64,000 nt of DNA from Malurus cyaneus samueli (lineage: Eukaryota > Chordata > Aves > Passeriformes > Maluridae), in contig CM019216.1 of the NCBI GenBank assembly GCA_009741485.1, positions 58,268,656 through 58,332,655 of the forward strand, given 5' to 3'. This document shows, one piece after another, positions 47,001-61,857 of the stretch (positions are counted from its first letter, which is position 1; each line of letters opens with the position of its first letter). The position numbers were made by a program, and so were the translations under genes. The notes under the pieces were generated by a model. It was not told where the DNA came from. It saw nothing but the letters and a program-made list of their open reading frames with translations, and did not search any database.

Positions 47001-49539
47001 CCGAACATAAAGTAATACTCTGCTCTACTTAATCATTTGTAAAGATAATTTTGAGATAACACCTCTACAATTTGCTAATGCAAAACAGAAAGCCGCTGCA
47101 GACCAAACTCTGCTCTCTGTGCAACCCACACTTTGATTGAGTTCAGTCTGGGAAAGTTCAAATGAGGAGATGTGGCAGGTTTATTTTTGCTTCTTTATTT
47201 ACTTTCCAAATTGTAGAAGGTGTTCGATCTCTCAAAAAGATCTTTATTCTGCTACAGTATGCTGATAAAAATTACCGTGCACCACATATAATTTAATGCT
47301 TGCAGTAATTGTAATTACCAAATTAAACAGACAATCCAAATTCTATTTAAATATTCAGATTTAAAAATAAAATAAATTATTATCTCTGCAATAAATAGAA
47401 AGGAAGTAAGACTCTCATTCTGATGTGTACAAAAGTTTGTCCCTTCACATACAGTGTTACAGGGTTGAGTTCTACTGCTTGGAAATATGACTGTGGTCGT
47501 GTGTAAATGCAGATATTCCCTGATTTGTAATCATCATATGGAACAATTTCTACTTTAGCATTTCTACAATGTGCACAGCTCTAAACTCCCGAAAGTCTTG
47601 AGCAAATCCTATACCCTCACAGATATGCTTTGAATTTAAGCATGGACTTAAAATTCAGGCACTGTTTAAAGTTCTTTCATGCACAATGGTGCCTTTGAAT
47701 GCTGTGTTTGAAGCCTCACAGTCCTGTCTGCAGCCCCCTCAAGGCTGAATGGGAGAGATGACTCCATCAGTGCTGCTGTCTGGAAACCACAGGGGCGGCA
47801 CCGCGCAGACCCGAGCCGTCAGCAAGGCTGTGCCATCCTCCCTAGTTCTGACCATTTCCTTTTCCTTTTAATGAAAGGAGCAATAACTGCACCAACAACA
47901 TCCATTCAGGGAGAGGGATTCACTCTCAAACACACAGGATGGTAGCAGAAAGGTGGTCACCGTGCTATTAAGTAATGCTGATTAAATTTGGGGGGAGAAG
48001 GAGGTTGACTTTTTGTGCAAAAGTGCAATGAAATAGTTCCTTCCAGACTTTGAATTTCCTTCGCAAATTACTTTCTGCCCAAAAACCATGAAAAGCAAGG
48101 TTTCAATGTAATTCAGCCACAAATTTTCTAAAAATGTCATAATGTCAAAGTCTTTTATTCCCTGCCCTCCCAATTTAAAAATAGAATCATTATTCCTCTG
48201 GTTAGGGTTCAAACCCATCCCACCACCCTTTGTTGGTAGGTTATCCAAAATTTCAGCTCTGCAAAGGCATCAATAGCAGGCTTTGGTGCTGGACAGTTTG
48301 TGTGTTGAGAAATATATTTCAGTTCACCCTTGGGTTTTTTATAATTTCTCCAAACACTGAACAGACAAACTGTGGGTAACGAAAATCTCTGGCAGTGTAG
48401 TGTAAGTCATTAAAAAATGAAACTCTGAAATCTAAATAATTTTCTAAAACATACCTAATTTTTTTAATAAGTGTAGAATATATAGAATTCCCAACAGGGG
48501 ATAAACACGACAAGTTTTTCTATGAAATCACCTGCGTACATTCATCAATAATATAAGCAGAATATTTGATCAGCTTTATATGAGTGAAGCTTTATTCTTT
48601 CGCAACACATAATCAGATGTATTTTGCAGAGCATAGGTACAAAAAAGTTGTAGTTAGCAAAAATCTTTTGTATCTGTGTTATTCTTTCTTTGCAAATGCG
48701 ACTCTTTTGGTTGATTTGTAAAGAGTCATCATTTTAAGCACTATTAAAAACTCAGTCCAGACTCTCATTCTGCATTACTCCCATTGCCTCATCTTCACAG
48801 TACTCCTTGTACCCAGCAAGAATTTAAAGCCTCCATATTCCTGACTGGAAATAGCACATAACCCTGGCAGAGTCTTTTATAATTCAATGAAAGACAAGAT
48901 TGTGCTCTCACAAAATAATTCAACAATCGGGTTTTGGCCACTGAAGCCAGGAGACAAAGAGTGTACTATACCCTGGCCAGTCCTATCAGCTTGCCTTGCA
49001 TCATCTTTTGCTGATGCATTATGTCCTGCAACATATGCTTTGAATGGATGAACTGGTTGGCACACCTAAGAATAATTAAATGGTAGGAAAAAAATCTCCT
49101 CACAGGCTAATATAGAGACTTACATGAAACTGTAGCTGTTGTCTATGAATTCACTTATTATTCCCGCTTCCTATTGCTCCAGCCCTTATTGCTTATCAGT
49201 TTATTAACTAATTAAATTTGTCATCACATGGAATTAGAACTGGTTATTTTCTCTCTTTTGTAAGACAAGAACAAAGCACTTAATTAATGAAATTACATGT
49301 GACAAATTGAAAACTGATAAAAGACAATATTTTCTTTTATGTTACAATGTCAGCCTGTGGAACTCTGACCTGAAAAGTATCAAAGCAGGGAACATAAAAT
49401 TCAGAAAGTGAATAGACATTTTTCCAAGTGTCTGAGAGGACCTCGGAACCTTTCTAGACATAAAATAATTGATGATATGTAAGTGTAAGAAATTATAAAT
49501 GTCATGGCTAGTGTTTAAAATTAATCTTAACCAACTGTC

Positions 49540-49910
49540 CAGGAACAGCGATAATGGCTCCATCTTGTCATGGACACAATCCCAGTCTCCTGCCCACATG
49601 GCTGCAGCCCAAGGCTCTGGCACAGCCCAGGCCAGCTCAGACAGCTCTTCTCCAAACTCTTCATGGCTGTGGCTGAGCAGCCAGCACAGGTCTCAGGCCA
49701 TTCCCAACGTGCAACCTGGATGCAGCTACCCTGGTTTTTGTGACTGTGTGCACTTGGGACACAGCATGAGCTGCTCTCTGGGGCAGAGAACAGTCCTGGG
49801 CATATGTCATTTAGTGGAGTAGAAATGGCCATTGCCTGTGTGGGAGAGCAAAAGCAGCCATGTGAGGCAGAGCACGAGGCTCTGTCATGTGCATCTTTCA
49901 TAGGAGCCAA
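49540..49910. repeat. Unidentified GC-richer insert
   Basis: This block stands out from the AT-rich surroundings: long Pro/Ser/Cys-like ORFs open on both strands, and GGCTGCAGCCC, CAGCCCAGGCCAGCTC and similar words are frequent. It looks like an old inserted element, possibly an LTR, but I cannot assign it. No target-site duplication was established. Confidence 0.3.
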
Positions 49911-52900
49911 CTGAGCAATTCTCGTTAGTTTTGATGTTCAAACACTACACAGAAATCTGGGAGAAACAGGTGGTATTACATCCTGTTTCTTACATGATAA
50001 TCAAAATTATCTTTCAGGATACGCTTGAGGTCAGTAACAGTAATAATGCACCAAAAAATCAGGAAGAGCAAAGCTTAATTTTCAAATCAGGTTAAGATTA
50101 GAAAAGCAGACATGAGAATAGTAATTACTGACTCAGGAAGCATTTGCCATGAACACAGGCAGTAACCAGCTACTACTAAACCCAGCAGCAGGCTCTGCAC
50201 TAAAACCAGGACAGCAGAAGTTGATTCGCACTGCCTCTTGCCACAACTGCATTACATAGTCCTACACTGAGAGAGTTTACGTTATCTATTTTCATAGTTT
50301 TTTAATTTTCTTTTTTTTTTTTTTCAAAAATAAATAGATAAACCACATCTTGATTCTTTTCATTAAGGACACAGGTGGACTGGAACTTTACACTGGTTTA
50401 AAGAGTGCCATTCACATGCAGGCTGTTGACATGTTGGACAGGACATTTCAGGGAACTAACCTCTTGACTTCTCCAGACTAGCTAGCATCCTATCCAGTCC
50501 TCAAAGGAGTCATCCAAGTATTGACATTATCAGTATTTGTTGCTGGATCTCCACAACTTTATAATAGACCTGGAAAGGTAAGACCTGATGCTCTCGAGTG
50601 GGATGCCAGCACAACACAGAAATCATTACATATTCAGTGTGTTTCCAGATATTCCATATTGGCTCCAGACCCCATTTTATGCTGGAATTCAGTAGGCATT
50701 TATTTCTGTAGGGTTATCATAGCCACTAAAAAATCTGACCCTTCTTGATCACTGTAGCACAGATATCCTACTCCCTCACAGCCCCGACTTTATCACAGCA
50801 GTGACTCCAGCAGGTTTTGATTGATCTGGGAAATTGAGGGAACCAGCTACAATAGAAGAAAATATGTTCAGAGCCAGGGTGGGGGCCCTGCACTGCCTGT
50901 TTCCCCTTAGTTGTTTGGTTTTGTGCCAATGAAAATGGAAGTGGAAACAAACACACTGACTGGGTAAATCAGCCCTGACCCATATGAGTGGAGTTCACAC
51001 TGTAGACAAAGTTATGGATTTCCCCCAGAGGGAGGGGGTAATGTGAAAATCCTGTGTTACACCCATTGTAACTTAAGAATATTTTCATTGGCATTCCTGT
51101 GATAATCTAATAAAAATAACAGAATTGACTTGCTAGTTTTGGCCCGAGTTGGATTTTTTTTTTCCACAAAGTAGCAGAGGTTTGGGACAAAGAACGGTAT
51201 TGACAGTTCAGTTTAGATACGCTGGTTTAAAAAGTATTAAATACTCAGTATACAGGTGAGTGTAATAAGCACATAAACTTGCATACATGTCAGTAAAAAG
51301 AAAATTAAGTCAGGGAAGGGATAGGGTGGGAACAGGTGCGGGTTTTTTGTGAGGTTACTGCATATAACAGTGTGTTTTTAATCTGGGACCTACATATCAC
51401 ACTCCATCACAAACCCTGCTAAGATTTACGAGAGGAATAAACATCAAGAATATTGTCCATTTGTCTACTTTAGCAAGCAGTTCTGGCTGCTGGCTCTGAC
51501 CCATTCAGCTGTGGCACTGTTACAATGAGGATCACATCCTCAGCTGGAATAAATTGACAGTTTTCAACACCAGGCTGCACAAGATGAAGAGCTGTATGGC
51601 TAAATAAATTCACAGGCATCATTCATGCAAACAAGTTCTCTGGGAAGTAGTTAAAAAATTGAGTGTGAAAACAGTTGACAATTGTTTAGTGAGGAAGAGT
51701 GCTTTGTAGAAACTTGAGTTCCCACCAAACTGCGCAGATATGCGTTAAAATAATGTTACAACTAGGCACATCTTGGTAAATCTCAGTAAACCTCAGTCAT
51801 ACAGATGCATACCTTTCTTCTATATACACAGTGAATGCAGACTAAAGAAGGTGTCAGGATTAAATCCTTGAGTAACAAAATATTCTGTGCAGTAAAAATA
51901 GAAAATACTGCATTTTCACCTGCTACTTTACCCAGGAGATCCAACACACATCCAACATCCCAAAGCAGTTTCCATTTGTTCCATGACACATTCAAAATCT
52001 TTCATTGTAAGAAGATAGTTCAATTGCAGTGTTTTCTTGCCCAGGCTTCAATGTTGGAATGTCTTTTCTGGCTGCAGCTATCAGTATCCTGAATAGGCAT
52101 TAACTCCTATCAAGACCTCTAGAAAACACAAAGTAGGGGGGTTACTGTACTGCTTATCAGTGATATCCTTCAAGCTTTGCCTGTTTATAGGCCAAATTTT
52201 GTGTCTCAATTTTTTTTTAGAATTTTTAAGCTATCCCAGATAATCTGCTAGTAATTACATGTAACTCTTGCAGAAGATGTTGAAAATACATTTTGCTCTT
52301 GTTTAACAGAGTTACAGAAACTACGCAAAACTAATTTCCACTGAATTTCACTATTCTAATAAAATACTGAGGCATTCTAGACATACTGGGAAGCACCAAT
52401 TCAAAACTGATTTCATACAGAGCCTCTGAAATAATTTAAGAATTTTATTATTTGTCTTCACTATGAGTTTTCAAAGTATCTATTTCAGTATTATTTGGGT
52501 TACTTATATTTTAGTACATTAGTACTTTCTGAGTTCTTTTATTAATTTATTAAAAAATACACTGTTGGTAATATATTTGTCTCATCTGAAGATGTAGCAA
52601 TCTAAGTCAAAAAGGTTGGGATTTTTTAACATCACAAAACAATAAAGAGTTTTTCTATTACACACAGAAATATATTCCCCATCATAGAAAATCAGCAATT
52701 TCACATTCCACAGATAATAACACATTCAGTGTTAAAACTTCTTACTCAATGAGTTATGCCCAGACCAAATTGAAAAGATGTCCTGAGTAAGGGTATGGGG
52801 TATTTTCTTGTGTTCTTTCAATGGAAGGGTGAGGAGACTGGAAAGGGTTAGTATCTCTTTGCTAAGCCAAGCTTTCGCCTTTCCTACTTCATTTAGGGAC

Positions 52901-55260
52901 TTGCTGTAAATAGTGCAGCTACAAAAATAAAAAGTGAGATCAGAAATTACTTCTCAATATTTTGCATTGCTGAGAACAGAATAATACCGTGTACAAAATG
53001 GCAGACTAATATCTGTTGTGGTGAAGTGTGTACATTTTGGACCTTTAATGCTACTCTGATATCTCTAATGCTGTTTTGTGCTCTATATTCTCAAACAAGC
53101 CACTCATAATTTCAGTGGTACAGCCTCTAGAACTGCTTTCTTATCATATTGTTTCCATCAGATGTAAGGATGCAATGGACTGGCATATTTAAATCAAAAC
53201 AGTAATTCCTTCCCTGATGTATTGCCAGTTTCCACCGCAGGTATGTTGCTGTATTTCTCCTCATATAACAGCAGAAAAGAAAACACTGTGAACACAGACT
53301 GCAGAGTCTTTACTGAACAGCCAAGTGTCTCCTTATTGCTTCCATAAGCTTACAATGACTGATCTTTGTGTGACTATACCTGAACCTTCTATTTTCCATC
53401 AGTCTGGACTATGTGATTTATTTTTCTAACCTCCATCCAGTACTGCAGCTACTCCAGACACTGAACTCCCACTGCAATCAATCAAAATTTCTCCCCATAC
53501 ATTCCAGTGCTTTTTTCAACGCTTTTAGAAAAACCTTTTTCTTTAGTTCCCTAAAGAAAACTATTCCATGGGTGAATGGATTTCAAAGTTAGGAATTTGA
53601 TTCTGATCAAATTACAAGCATTTAACTCCTTGAGTACGGACACCACGTGCCCCAGCTCCCTTTTTGCATCTTGCTTCTTTACTGAAAAAGAACCAAAACC
53701 CAGATTTACAGTGATCAGAAATAAGTAACTGATTAACTGTGTCTTTTTTTGTCAACTATGACCACTTACCACACAAAACCTGAAAATATTCTCTCCTTAA
53801 GCAAGAAAAACTATGATATGCTTGACTAAGTTCGGCTTTAAAACCTCTCTCTTAGATTCTAAAATGCTTTATGTCTTGTTTTTAGTATTTGTCTACTCTA
53901 CACCTTAAAGAACGAGTTACCAGATATTGGTGTGATGTTTCTAAGTGTGTCTGCAATAATGTTAAATTGGTCTTTGCTTAAAAACATTTACAGCATTTAG
54001 TTACACAATACTGGACAGCTTCAATCTCAAACACCAGGAGAAATCAATTCTCAACTGAAAGAGGAATTCTGAAAATAGAATTCTTGTTTGTTTAGGGAAA
54101 CTTCTTGTTTCCCCAAATCGAAATCAGCAAATTATTCTGCTTCATGTAAGACCAAGAATGCTTTCTTAGTCTCAAATGAACTTGCTTCATGTGAAGGAAT
54201 TTATTTTCTGTGATGGTTCTGCAGTCATCAGCATTATTTGGAAACAGTATCTGAAGCACTTGCCATTTAATGTAAACAGCAGTTTTACAATTGACTTGCT
54301 CTGCAATTTCTGAAACCAAACCAAGCCAATCAGGCAAAGGAAACCTCTTTCATGAATCTGTTATTTACATATAAAGCAGACAGGAAAAAGATATTTTGTT
54401 TGCTCTGGAGACACAGTTTAAGGAGGTTTTAAAAGATTAGGAAGTATAATGACAGGTGCACAGTGTTCCTTAAAATGAGACGGGAAGTGAGTATGAGACT
54501 AAACTTTATGGCATCATCCTTCTATAAAACTAAGTGAACAAACTGTTCTCTCTTAATAATGACTATACCCTCACATTTGCAACCAAGTAATGTGCCTTTA
54601 CTTGACCTTTAACACATTGTGCTTCAGTAATTGCCTTAACTATTCAATTAAAGAAAGACAAGTACTGGATTAGTTCCATATTCCTTCTAAGGTTACTTTT
54701 TAAAATATTTTCCCGAAATATCAAACTCTGCAATTGTTTTGTATTCAACAAAGCTCTGAAGTTCAAGCAAGCCAACGTACATCATCACCTTAAAACTTAA
54801 GATCCTCGCTGTGCAACTTTTCAGCTAATCTTTGTAGCAAAACCTACCTCAGCATACACCAGCAACCGTGGCACTCTCCTTCGTAACACCATTTCCAACA
54901 CCGTTTGTTATTACATTTCAACTCTTCTCAAGCAAAGCATATTTCAAAGCCACAGAGAAAAAGATATCTTCCTATTTAGAGCTGGAGCCCATTTATCACT
55001 TTTCTCTGTCTTTGTACCTGAAATATGAACTAATAATAATATGAAAGTAACTTGTGTGTCTAGACAGATTATCGGGACACCTCTGAGAACTGAAGCCCAG
55101 TTTGACTGCAAATTTTCTATTGTTGAAATTCTTGAATCCATAAAGATTGAATCCTTCAAGATACTAAATCCTGGGTCTTCCACTGAGGAAGCCTGACAGA
55201 GATCTAAACCCAATCAGATCTATTAAAAAGAGTAAATATGGAAGAGACACTAATCAAATT

Positions 55261-55300
55261 CTAATATTCAAATATTCTAATATTCTAATATTCTAATATT
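55261..55300 (+). repeat. Five-copy 8-bp tandem repeat
   Basis: Five consecutive CTAATATT units, the second with one change (CAAATATT). A minor microsatellite. Confidence 0.95.
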
Positions 55301-58300
55301 GAACATCTGACTCTGAAGTTCCTAGGGAGCTTACAATTCCCACTGCTTTCACATTACTTACCTTTCACTATAGTTTTTAATCACAATCACTCTGATTATG
55401 CAGGTACTCAAAACCTTAACATTTGCAATACTGTAATTTTTGAGCTGTCATTTGAACAAGCGATGGGGCAAGCCCAAAGATAGAAACAAAACAGCATGGA
55501 AAGCATAAGCCTACTTCTCTTACAGAGGGAGGGGATTTTGCCTCCTGAATGTAGATTTACTTTGCAATAACAGTCAATAACAAAAGTTAGAAGCAAACAG
55601 TCAAAAGTAAGTGGTTTTACTCATGACTACAGGTTTCTGATTATGAAGAGTTAACTGCAATGTTTGGAGGGAGAATCAGAGAGAAATATCTCAGTGCTAC
55701 AGAACAAAGTGATTGAAAGAAAAGCCATTTGCCATGTGTGACAACTAACAAAAAAGCAGCAAAATAGAAAGCATATGCCCATTGCTATGGTACATGCCAT
55801 GTTATTACTACTATGACCCTTCAAAATGCACCAAGTGGAGCAGCAAGGTGTTTAAACTCACCTCCTGCAACAGCAGAATAAAGCAGTGTTCTTGGAGTTC
55901 CCTTTTTAATTGGTTTTTTTTTTTCTTAACTTGTACATGCATGCTGTGTAAACTACTGAACTGCAAAGTGTAAACTTGTGTTCATAAATGACCCCATCAA
56001 TGACTTCTATCTCTGCTCTTTTGGTGTTTATCTCAGTGACCATTTCCCTGCATTGAAAATTTACTTCAGGGGCTAATGAAGCATATCAGTGCAGTGTTCA
56101 AAAGCAGGCTGAGGAGACTGCTGGGAATAGTGGCTATCTCTCACATCTGCATTCTATCATACTGTCAAGAATAAAGTTACCATGAACTCCATTCACTTTT
56201 GTTTACCCACATATCTTAGATATTTTATCAGAAGTTCAGAGGAACACTTGAAGATAGGAATTCAGGGTAATAAGTTTAAAGTTTTGAAGAAGTAGTTATG
56301 TTTAAACGTATTAAGTAACCCATAAACCACATCTAACTCCCTTTATTTTGTTTCAACATTTTATGCTTACTAAAAGCTTTTCTCCATCATCCTTGGCGAG
56401 ACCTATCTAGTTTTAGACTTCATTCAAAACTAAAAAAAAAAAAGTTCTCACAGCAGGATTTGGATCACAGCCTTTAGACTCAAACATGAAAAACTGTAAT
56501 TGACAATAACAAAACCTGATCAAGTGATCTGACCACTGGTCATGCAGAGTTTATGTCATAGAAACAAATTACCTACCTTACTATTCTCACACACAAAACT
56601 CAACAGAAATATCAGAGTTGCTTAGGGTGAACACCTGAAGCATGGCAAGTTTTTATATGGAAAGCATGTTACCTGTGAGTGGCTATAATATCTGATCAGA
56701 AAACAGCAGGTGACAGAGTGGAGAAAGTTCTTCTTAATTAAGAAATCAACAGTGTTAGTTTTGATCCATTATTCAAGGCCGTCCCTACCAGGCACACACA
56801 GTAAAGAAAAAATCAGCAGAAACAAAAAGCAATCTCTACAATTGTTCAAAAAACACTGCCCTATGTCCCTCTAACATATATTTGAATGCAGCATCTAATA
56901 AAAACTGCAAGATAATGAAGCAGATCACAGCATTTTTCTGGAGGGAAAAAAACCCCATAATTTCAAGGCCTCATTTAGGTAGTGCGTTACCTTTATGGAG
57001 GTAGTGTCAGAAGACGCAAGAAGTGGTCTACAATATGGTAAGGCACAGCAAAACACCACTTTATGTGTTAAATCATTGTATCATGGTACTCGCACAAGAG
57101 TGGATGAGAAAAAAAGCAGACAAAGCCTAGGGGAAAAAAAAGTGAGAGCTGTATCTGACTCTCCCTTTCTCCTAATAGTGTCTCCTTCTGAAGAAGATAC
57201 ACTATATCCTGAGAGCACAGATATTCCAAAATATCCATCAGGCCATGGTACAGACAGGAGATAGGAAGAGGCACATTAATGTTGCAGTGTGTAGGTTGGA
57301 ACCCGCTTTATAGACCTGCTTAAACACAGCTCAGCATACTTAACAAGTTGGTAAGTGCTCCTTGCCATACCATGAGATTTTTTTAAAGAGCATATTTCAC
57401 TCATGGAAGCAAGAGAAGAATGAGTCATGAGTGATTTCATAACAGCTCTGCAGAAATTAGTCCAACGCCATGGCTGTAGCAGAACGAAGCTGGACAGACT
57501 GGGGAACACGGAGAAACAGTCCAAAACCACCAGTAAGAAGCATAGAGTAAAAAGAATAGTGCCTGTGTAAACAGGAAATAAAGGAAGTTTTGCACTTCAC
57601 CCTGACCATGGTGTCTTAATTGCTATGGATAAGAAAAACGGAAAAATTCTTTTCACGCTACTTATGTGCATATTCAAATAGGCATTTTACTCTGTATATC
57701 ATCACGTGAACCAAAATCTACCTTGCTACTGTCCTGTGATAGCATTATTTCTTCCACAAAAGTCAGTGACTAAGCCAAGAACTATGGTAGACTCCCATGG
57801 CAAGAATGGCAGAATTTTTAGAAAGATGATCTGACCTTGGTCAGGAATTCAGTCAATAAAACTTAGTGGCTTTGTTCTTGCTCTGTTCTGAGTTTTTATA
57901 TCAAGGACTCTCAGCTATTAGCTCAATTAACCTACAGTCAATAGAAAGAGCTCCTTAGGGAAAGTATTCCTTCTTATTCTAATTACTCTGGTTGACCCTA
58001 GTGCCAAGGTCTGCCAAACAGCTGCTAGACTAGAGCTAAAGGATGATTGTACCTCCTTCCTTAAGAGACAGGCTATTCCAGATCTCCTAGTTCTTATGAA
58101 ATCTATTAAATCTATTTTAGTAGCTGTGTGGTTGGCACTAGCATCAATCATTGCAAGTTTTTCAGCAAAAGTTGCTGAGCAGTGCGTGCAAACCAACAGG
58201 GAAGTCTTCAGTATGGTTCAGGACAGCTTCGGCATTGCTCTCCCACAACACGCATGGAAAAGCTGAGAAACTTTTAAATACCTCCAAGTATTAAAACTAA

Positions 58301-61264
58301 TATAAACTTTGTACCTGATCAGCTGACCTAAACATTGATTTGGTGCAGCAAAGATTAACTGAAAACTCAAAAAGATTATAGGTGTAATCAACCTCCTGAA
58401 AATTAGCAGTATAGGAATAATTAGATGGGAAATCTTATTAAAAAAAAAAAGAGGAGAGAGAGAAAAGAAATCTTGTTCAAAAAGTATTCTGCAATGTAAT
58501 TTCTGATAAGTGTCAAAACATGTAATAGCCATTGCCTTTAAAACATTTAGAAAATCTTTTTTGAATACTGAAGAAAATTGAAAACAACTGCTTAAAATCT
58601 TCCTTTGAATTTTCAGAGCAATTCTTTTCTCCACCATTAAAACATTTAGGCTAGAATTTTTATCACATCACTTTACTTTAAAATTAATACAACTTTAAGT
58701 TTCAACAAAAACAACATGTTTTGGCAAGAATTATCAATCTTGTTTGATAATATCAATTCAGTTCCTCATCCAAATATCCTTCCAATAACTTTAGTATTTT
58801 CTTTCCTTTTTGTAGTTTTCTTAAGTGTTATTATGCAGCAAATTCTGCGGTGAGACAGAATGCTGGAGATCCACCTGTAATGTGAAAAGCTTTTTGGTGT
58901 GCTAAACAGCTCTCTTGTGACTCTCATGACTGCAGGCTTGTCTGCATCCAGGCAGCTCCGATCACCTCCTGTAGTCAGACACAAAACTATTCAGCCAGAA
59001 CAGCCAAAACAGGCTCTGACAGCAGGCAGGGCTAACAGCAATTACAACATTTGGTAGCGTGTGGTAATTGAGTCATTATGATCAGGCTGCAACAACTACA
59101 TGAAGGAAAAATTCTTATAATAGCTCAGATGGTAACTGCTTGCATATTTTCTTCAGTCTGGATCAGTTATGAAAACTGCAGGGCACTCCCTGATGGTTGG
59201 GTGGAATGCTCTCCTCTGACAGAGCCACTCAGGTACCCTTTACATATGTGCAGTGCCATGTAATCAAAAAGGTGATGTCAGCCTCATCTCAATGGCTCTG
59301 AAACTCTGCTCACCTATTCTGCTATTGAAGATACTGTGCTGCTGTGTGGAGTAGCAATGGTGGCAGTCCTAAAACTCTCCTTGGATCATCTGGTAAGTCT
59401 GCTTCAGCCTGAACTCTAAACATGACTACAGTGAAGTGTCAGTAGCAACTCTGAGCAGTTTTAAGTTATGGAAACGCCAGAGGGCTGCTTGTAAGTAATC
59501 AGGCAACCCCTGGATTCTTCACCAACTCTGACTTGCAAACATTTGCCAGAAGTGTTTTTATTTATAACTAGATGGAGAATTGCACCTTTGCTTTCAAGCG
59601 TCCTGACTCTTCACAAGTGCTACCTCTGAGGCTACTGATGAAACAAATACAAAATAATAATAGAGACAAAAATAAGAATACTTCAGCCTAGAAAAACTGA
59701 TCATACAAACCTTCCAAGTAGGAAAAATCAACAAAAAAAATGCTACCATGCTAACATTCAAATCTTATCAGTAGGGTAAGAATGGTCTTATTTTGCCTAT
59801 CTGTAGAGAAAGGGCTGTGATGAAGCAGGTTAAGCAAAGTATAAGGGACAGAGTGTGCTGAGTGATACAGGTGTGATGCAGAGTTATCATGAGATGTCTG
59901 GAAAGGCAGCCTTGCAGCGCCGAGGGCTTTTATCACTATAAGGTGATAAAAGCATGAGCCACACATTCACATCCCTTCCATAATGGCAGTGAGGCCACCC
60001 TACAGCATATGGAGCAGGACTACAGCTGCTATGCAGACTTCTGCTCAAAGTAGCTCTGTGCCCTGCCTGAAACTCATCCTTCTCCCAGGACTGTGTTCCC
60101 AATGCTAACCAAAGGTCCAGTTTCATTTCAAAAGCAGCAACTATAACGGGAAATCACCTTATTCTGGTTGTAATCTGACTCTCAGCACAAATGCAATGGG
60201 AAATGGATTATTTCATGAAAAATTATGATGACAAAAAACAAAACCGAGTTCCAGTGTACATATACTTAACACTGTTTTGTCCCACAGTAAAATCTCCTTT
60301 AAGCCAATTTTGTTTTCCCCCTGCACACGAAAACCTTGCTACTCCATTTACAAGCAGGAAGCCACCCTGTTCTGAGAAGAAAATTTACTTTACCATAATT
60401 GTATCATAAGTTTCTCAGCATTCAGATAACTGAAAAAAAACAAAACTAGAACAACAGCATTATCTTCCACCTAGAGCTGACGTTTGCATGGTCTTTCAAA
60501 TAGAAAGGTCTAAAAATCTCTGATGTCTGAACCTGATCAGCTGATGTCTGAACTGCCATCAATGAGAAATAATCTATTTATGTGACCAAATCTGAGTTGA
60601 CATGCGGGAGTGCACTGTCCTTTTAGGGAGAGGCAGGACCATTGGAGCCATGGCTGCCAGATCTGTGCTGTGCAGAATGACAGGTTCAGTCCCGCATCTG
60701 TGAGAAAGAACTTACAGCATATATGGTGCAGTGCAGACTGTCTCAGTTCCTTCTGTATTGTAGGTGGTTTCTGTCTCTTCTGCATTTCAGAAGAAAGCAG
60801 AAATTAATCCATTCTTTTTGCAGTGATGGCACTTTTCTCCCCTTCTGCCTTAGGGAAAAACAGTCATTTGACCCTTTCACCAAAGTTTCAGAGGGTGGTC
60901 TAGCTATTCATTGCAGCTGAACATGTTCTGCTAATGTTCGCAGTTGTGAGGAATTGCCACTCAAGGGAGCTGCTGGAAGCTTTCACTACATTTTAATAAA
61001 GTACCTGAAGGACCATTCAGTCCTTTCCACTGCTTGTCAACATGATCAAACATATCCTATTATTTCCAGACCCATTTTTGCCAGATGCAGTCTTAGTCTA
61101 GAGCACTGGAGCAGGAGTGTAATTACAAGCCATACATCCTTAAGATTTGCTAATAATGTTAACACTTGTGAAGTTTGCTGGTAACTCGCAGCCAGGTAAA
61201 ACTAGCTTGCTCCAATTTCTGCCTCTGACCTGGCCAGTGCCTTGGCTACCACAAAGAGTCTGTG

Positions 61265-61830
61265 GTATAAGAAATGCTAGAATTAGTGGACACCTGGATA
61301 AATAAAACCTATTTGGGGAGTCAACATGACTTCTGTAAAGTGGCATTTTGTCTTAAAAACTTCTCAGAGTTCTCAGAAGGCTTCAGTTGTGCTATGTGGG
61401 TTCATGTGATCCAGCTGACATATTTCATTTGGATATCCAGAAAGTTTCTGGCAAAGAACTTCACCGTAAGCTTTAAAGCCACTAAGAAGCCATTGTATAG
61501 AAAGGCAAGTTTTGGCATGGACAAGTAACAGTTTAAGAAGTAGGGCATAGGAGCAAATGTGAAGCTGTAAAAACACAAAACAGTCACCAGTAGAGCTCCA
61601 CAGGGGCCTTTGCTGGGATCCACACCACACTAATTAGTGTATACAGGAAATATCTGGAAAAGCTGTAGAGGAGTACAAAGATTGCTGATGATGGAAAGCT
61701 GCTACAGGCAGTAGATACCTTGAAGGCAAACTGTAAAGAACAGAAAAATGAGTCTCTTATAAGACAGAGTGACTAGGCAATAAAATGACAAATAAAATTC
61801 AATGCAGATAAGTGTGACAGTGCCCTGAGT
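61265..61830 (+). mobile_element. Decayed CR1-type LINE, reverse-transcriptase region
   Basis: The sequence keeps landmarks of CR1 ORF2 in order: GGACACCTGGATAAATAAAA and GGGGAGTCAACATGACTTC, GGATATCCAGAAAGTTTC, AGAGCTCCACAGGGGCC (the GVPQG motif), GCTGATGATGGAAAGCTG (from FADDTKL) and AAATTCAATGCAGATAAGTG (from KFNADKC). Frames are broken throughout. It is older than the CR1 copies near 6.6 and 8.5 kb and lacks the 3' UTR. Confidence 0.75.
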
Positions 61831-61857
61831 GCACTAAAAGCCCTTAATTGGCTTTCA

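Noticed and set aside
51783..51995. Minus ORF starting with a Trp/Lys-rich stretch before a GTAAAG donor, considered as the signal-peptide exon
   Set aside because: The would-be hydrophobic core contains Asp residues and gives no plausible signal peptide; only a weak likeness to the human leader.
55408..55596. Minus ORF with a hydrophobic run (MLSMLFCFYLW), considered as the leader exon
   Set aside because: No good donor in the right phase follows the hydrophobic stretch.
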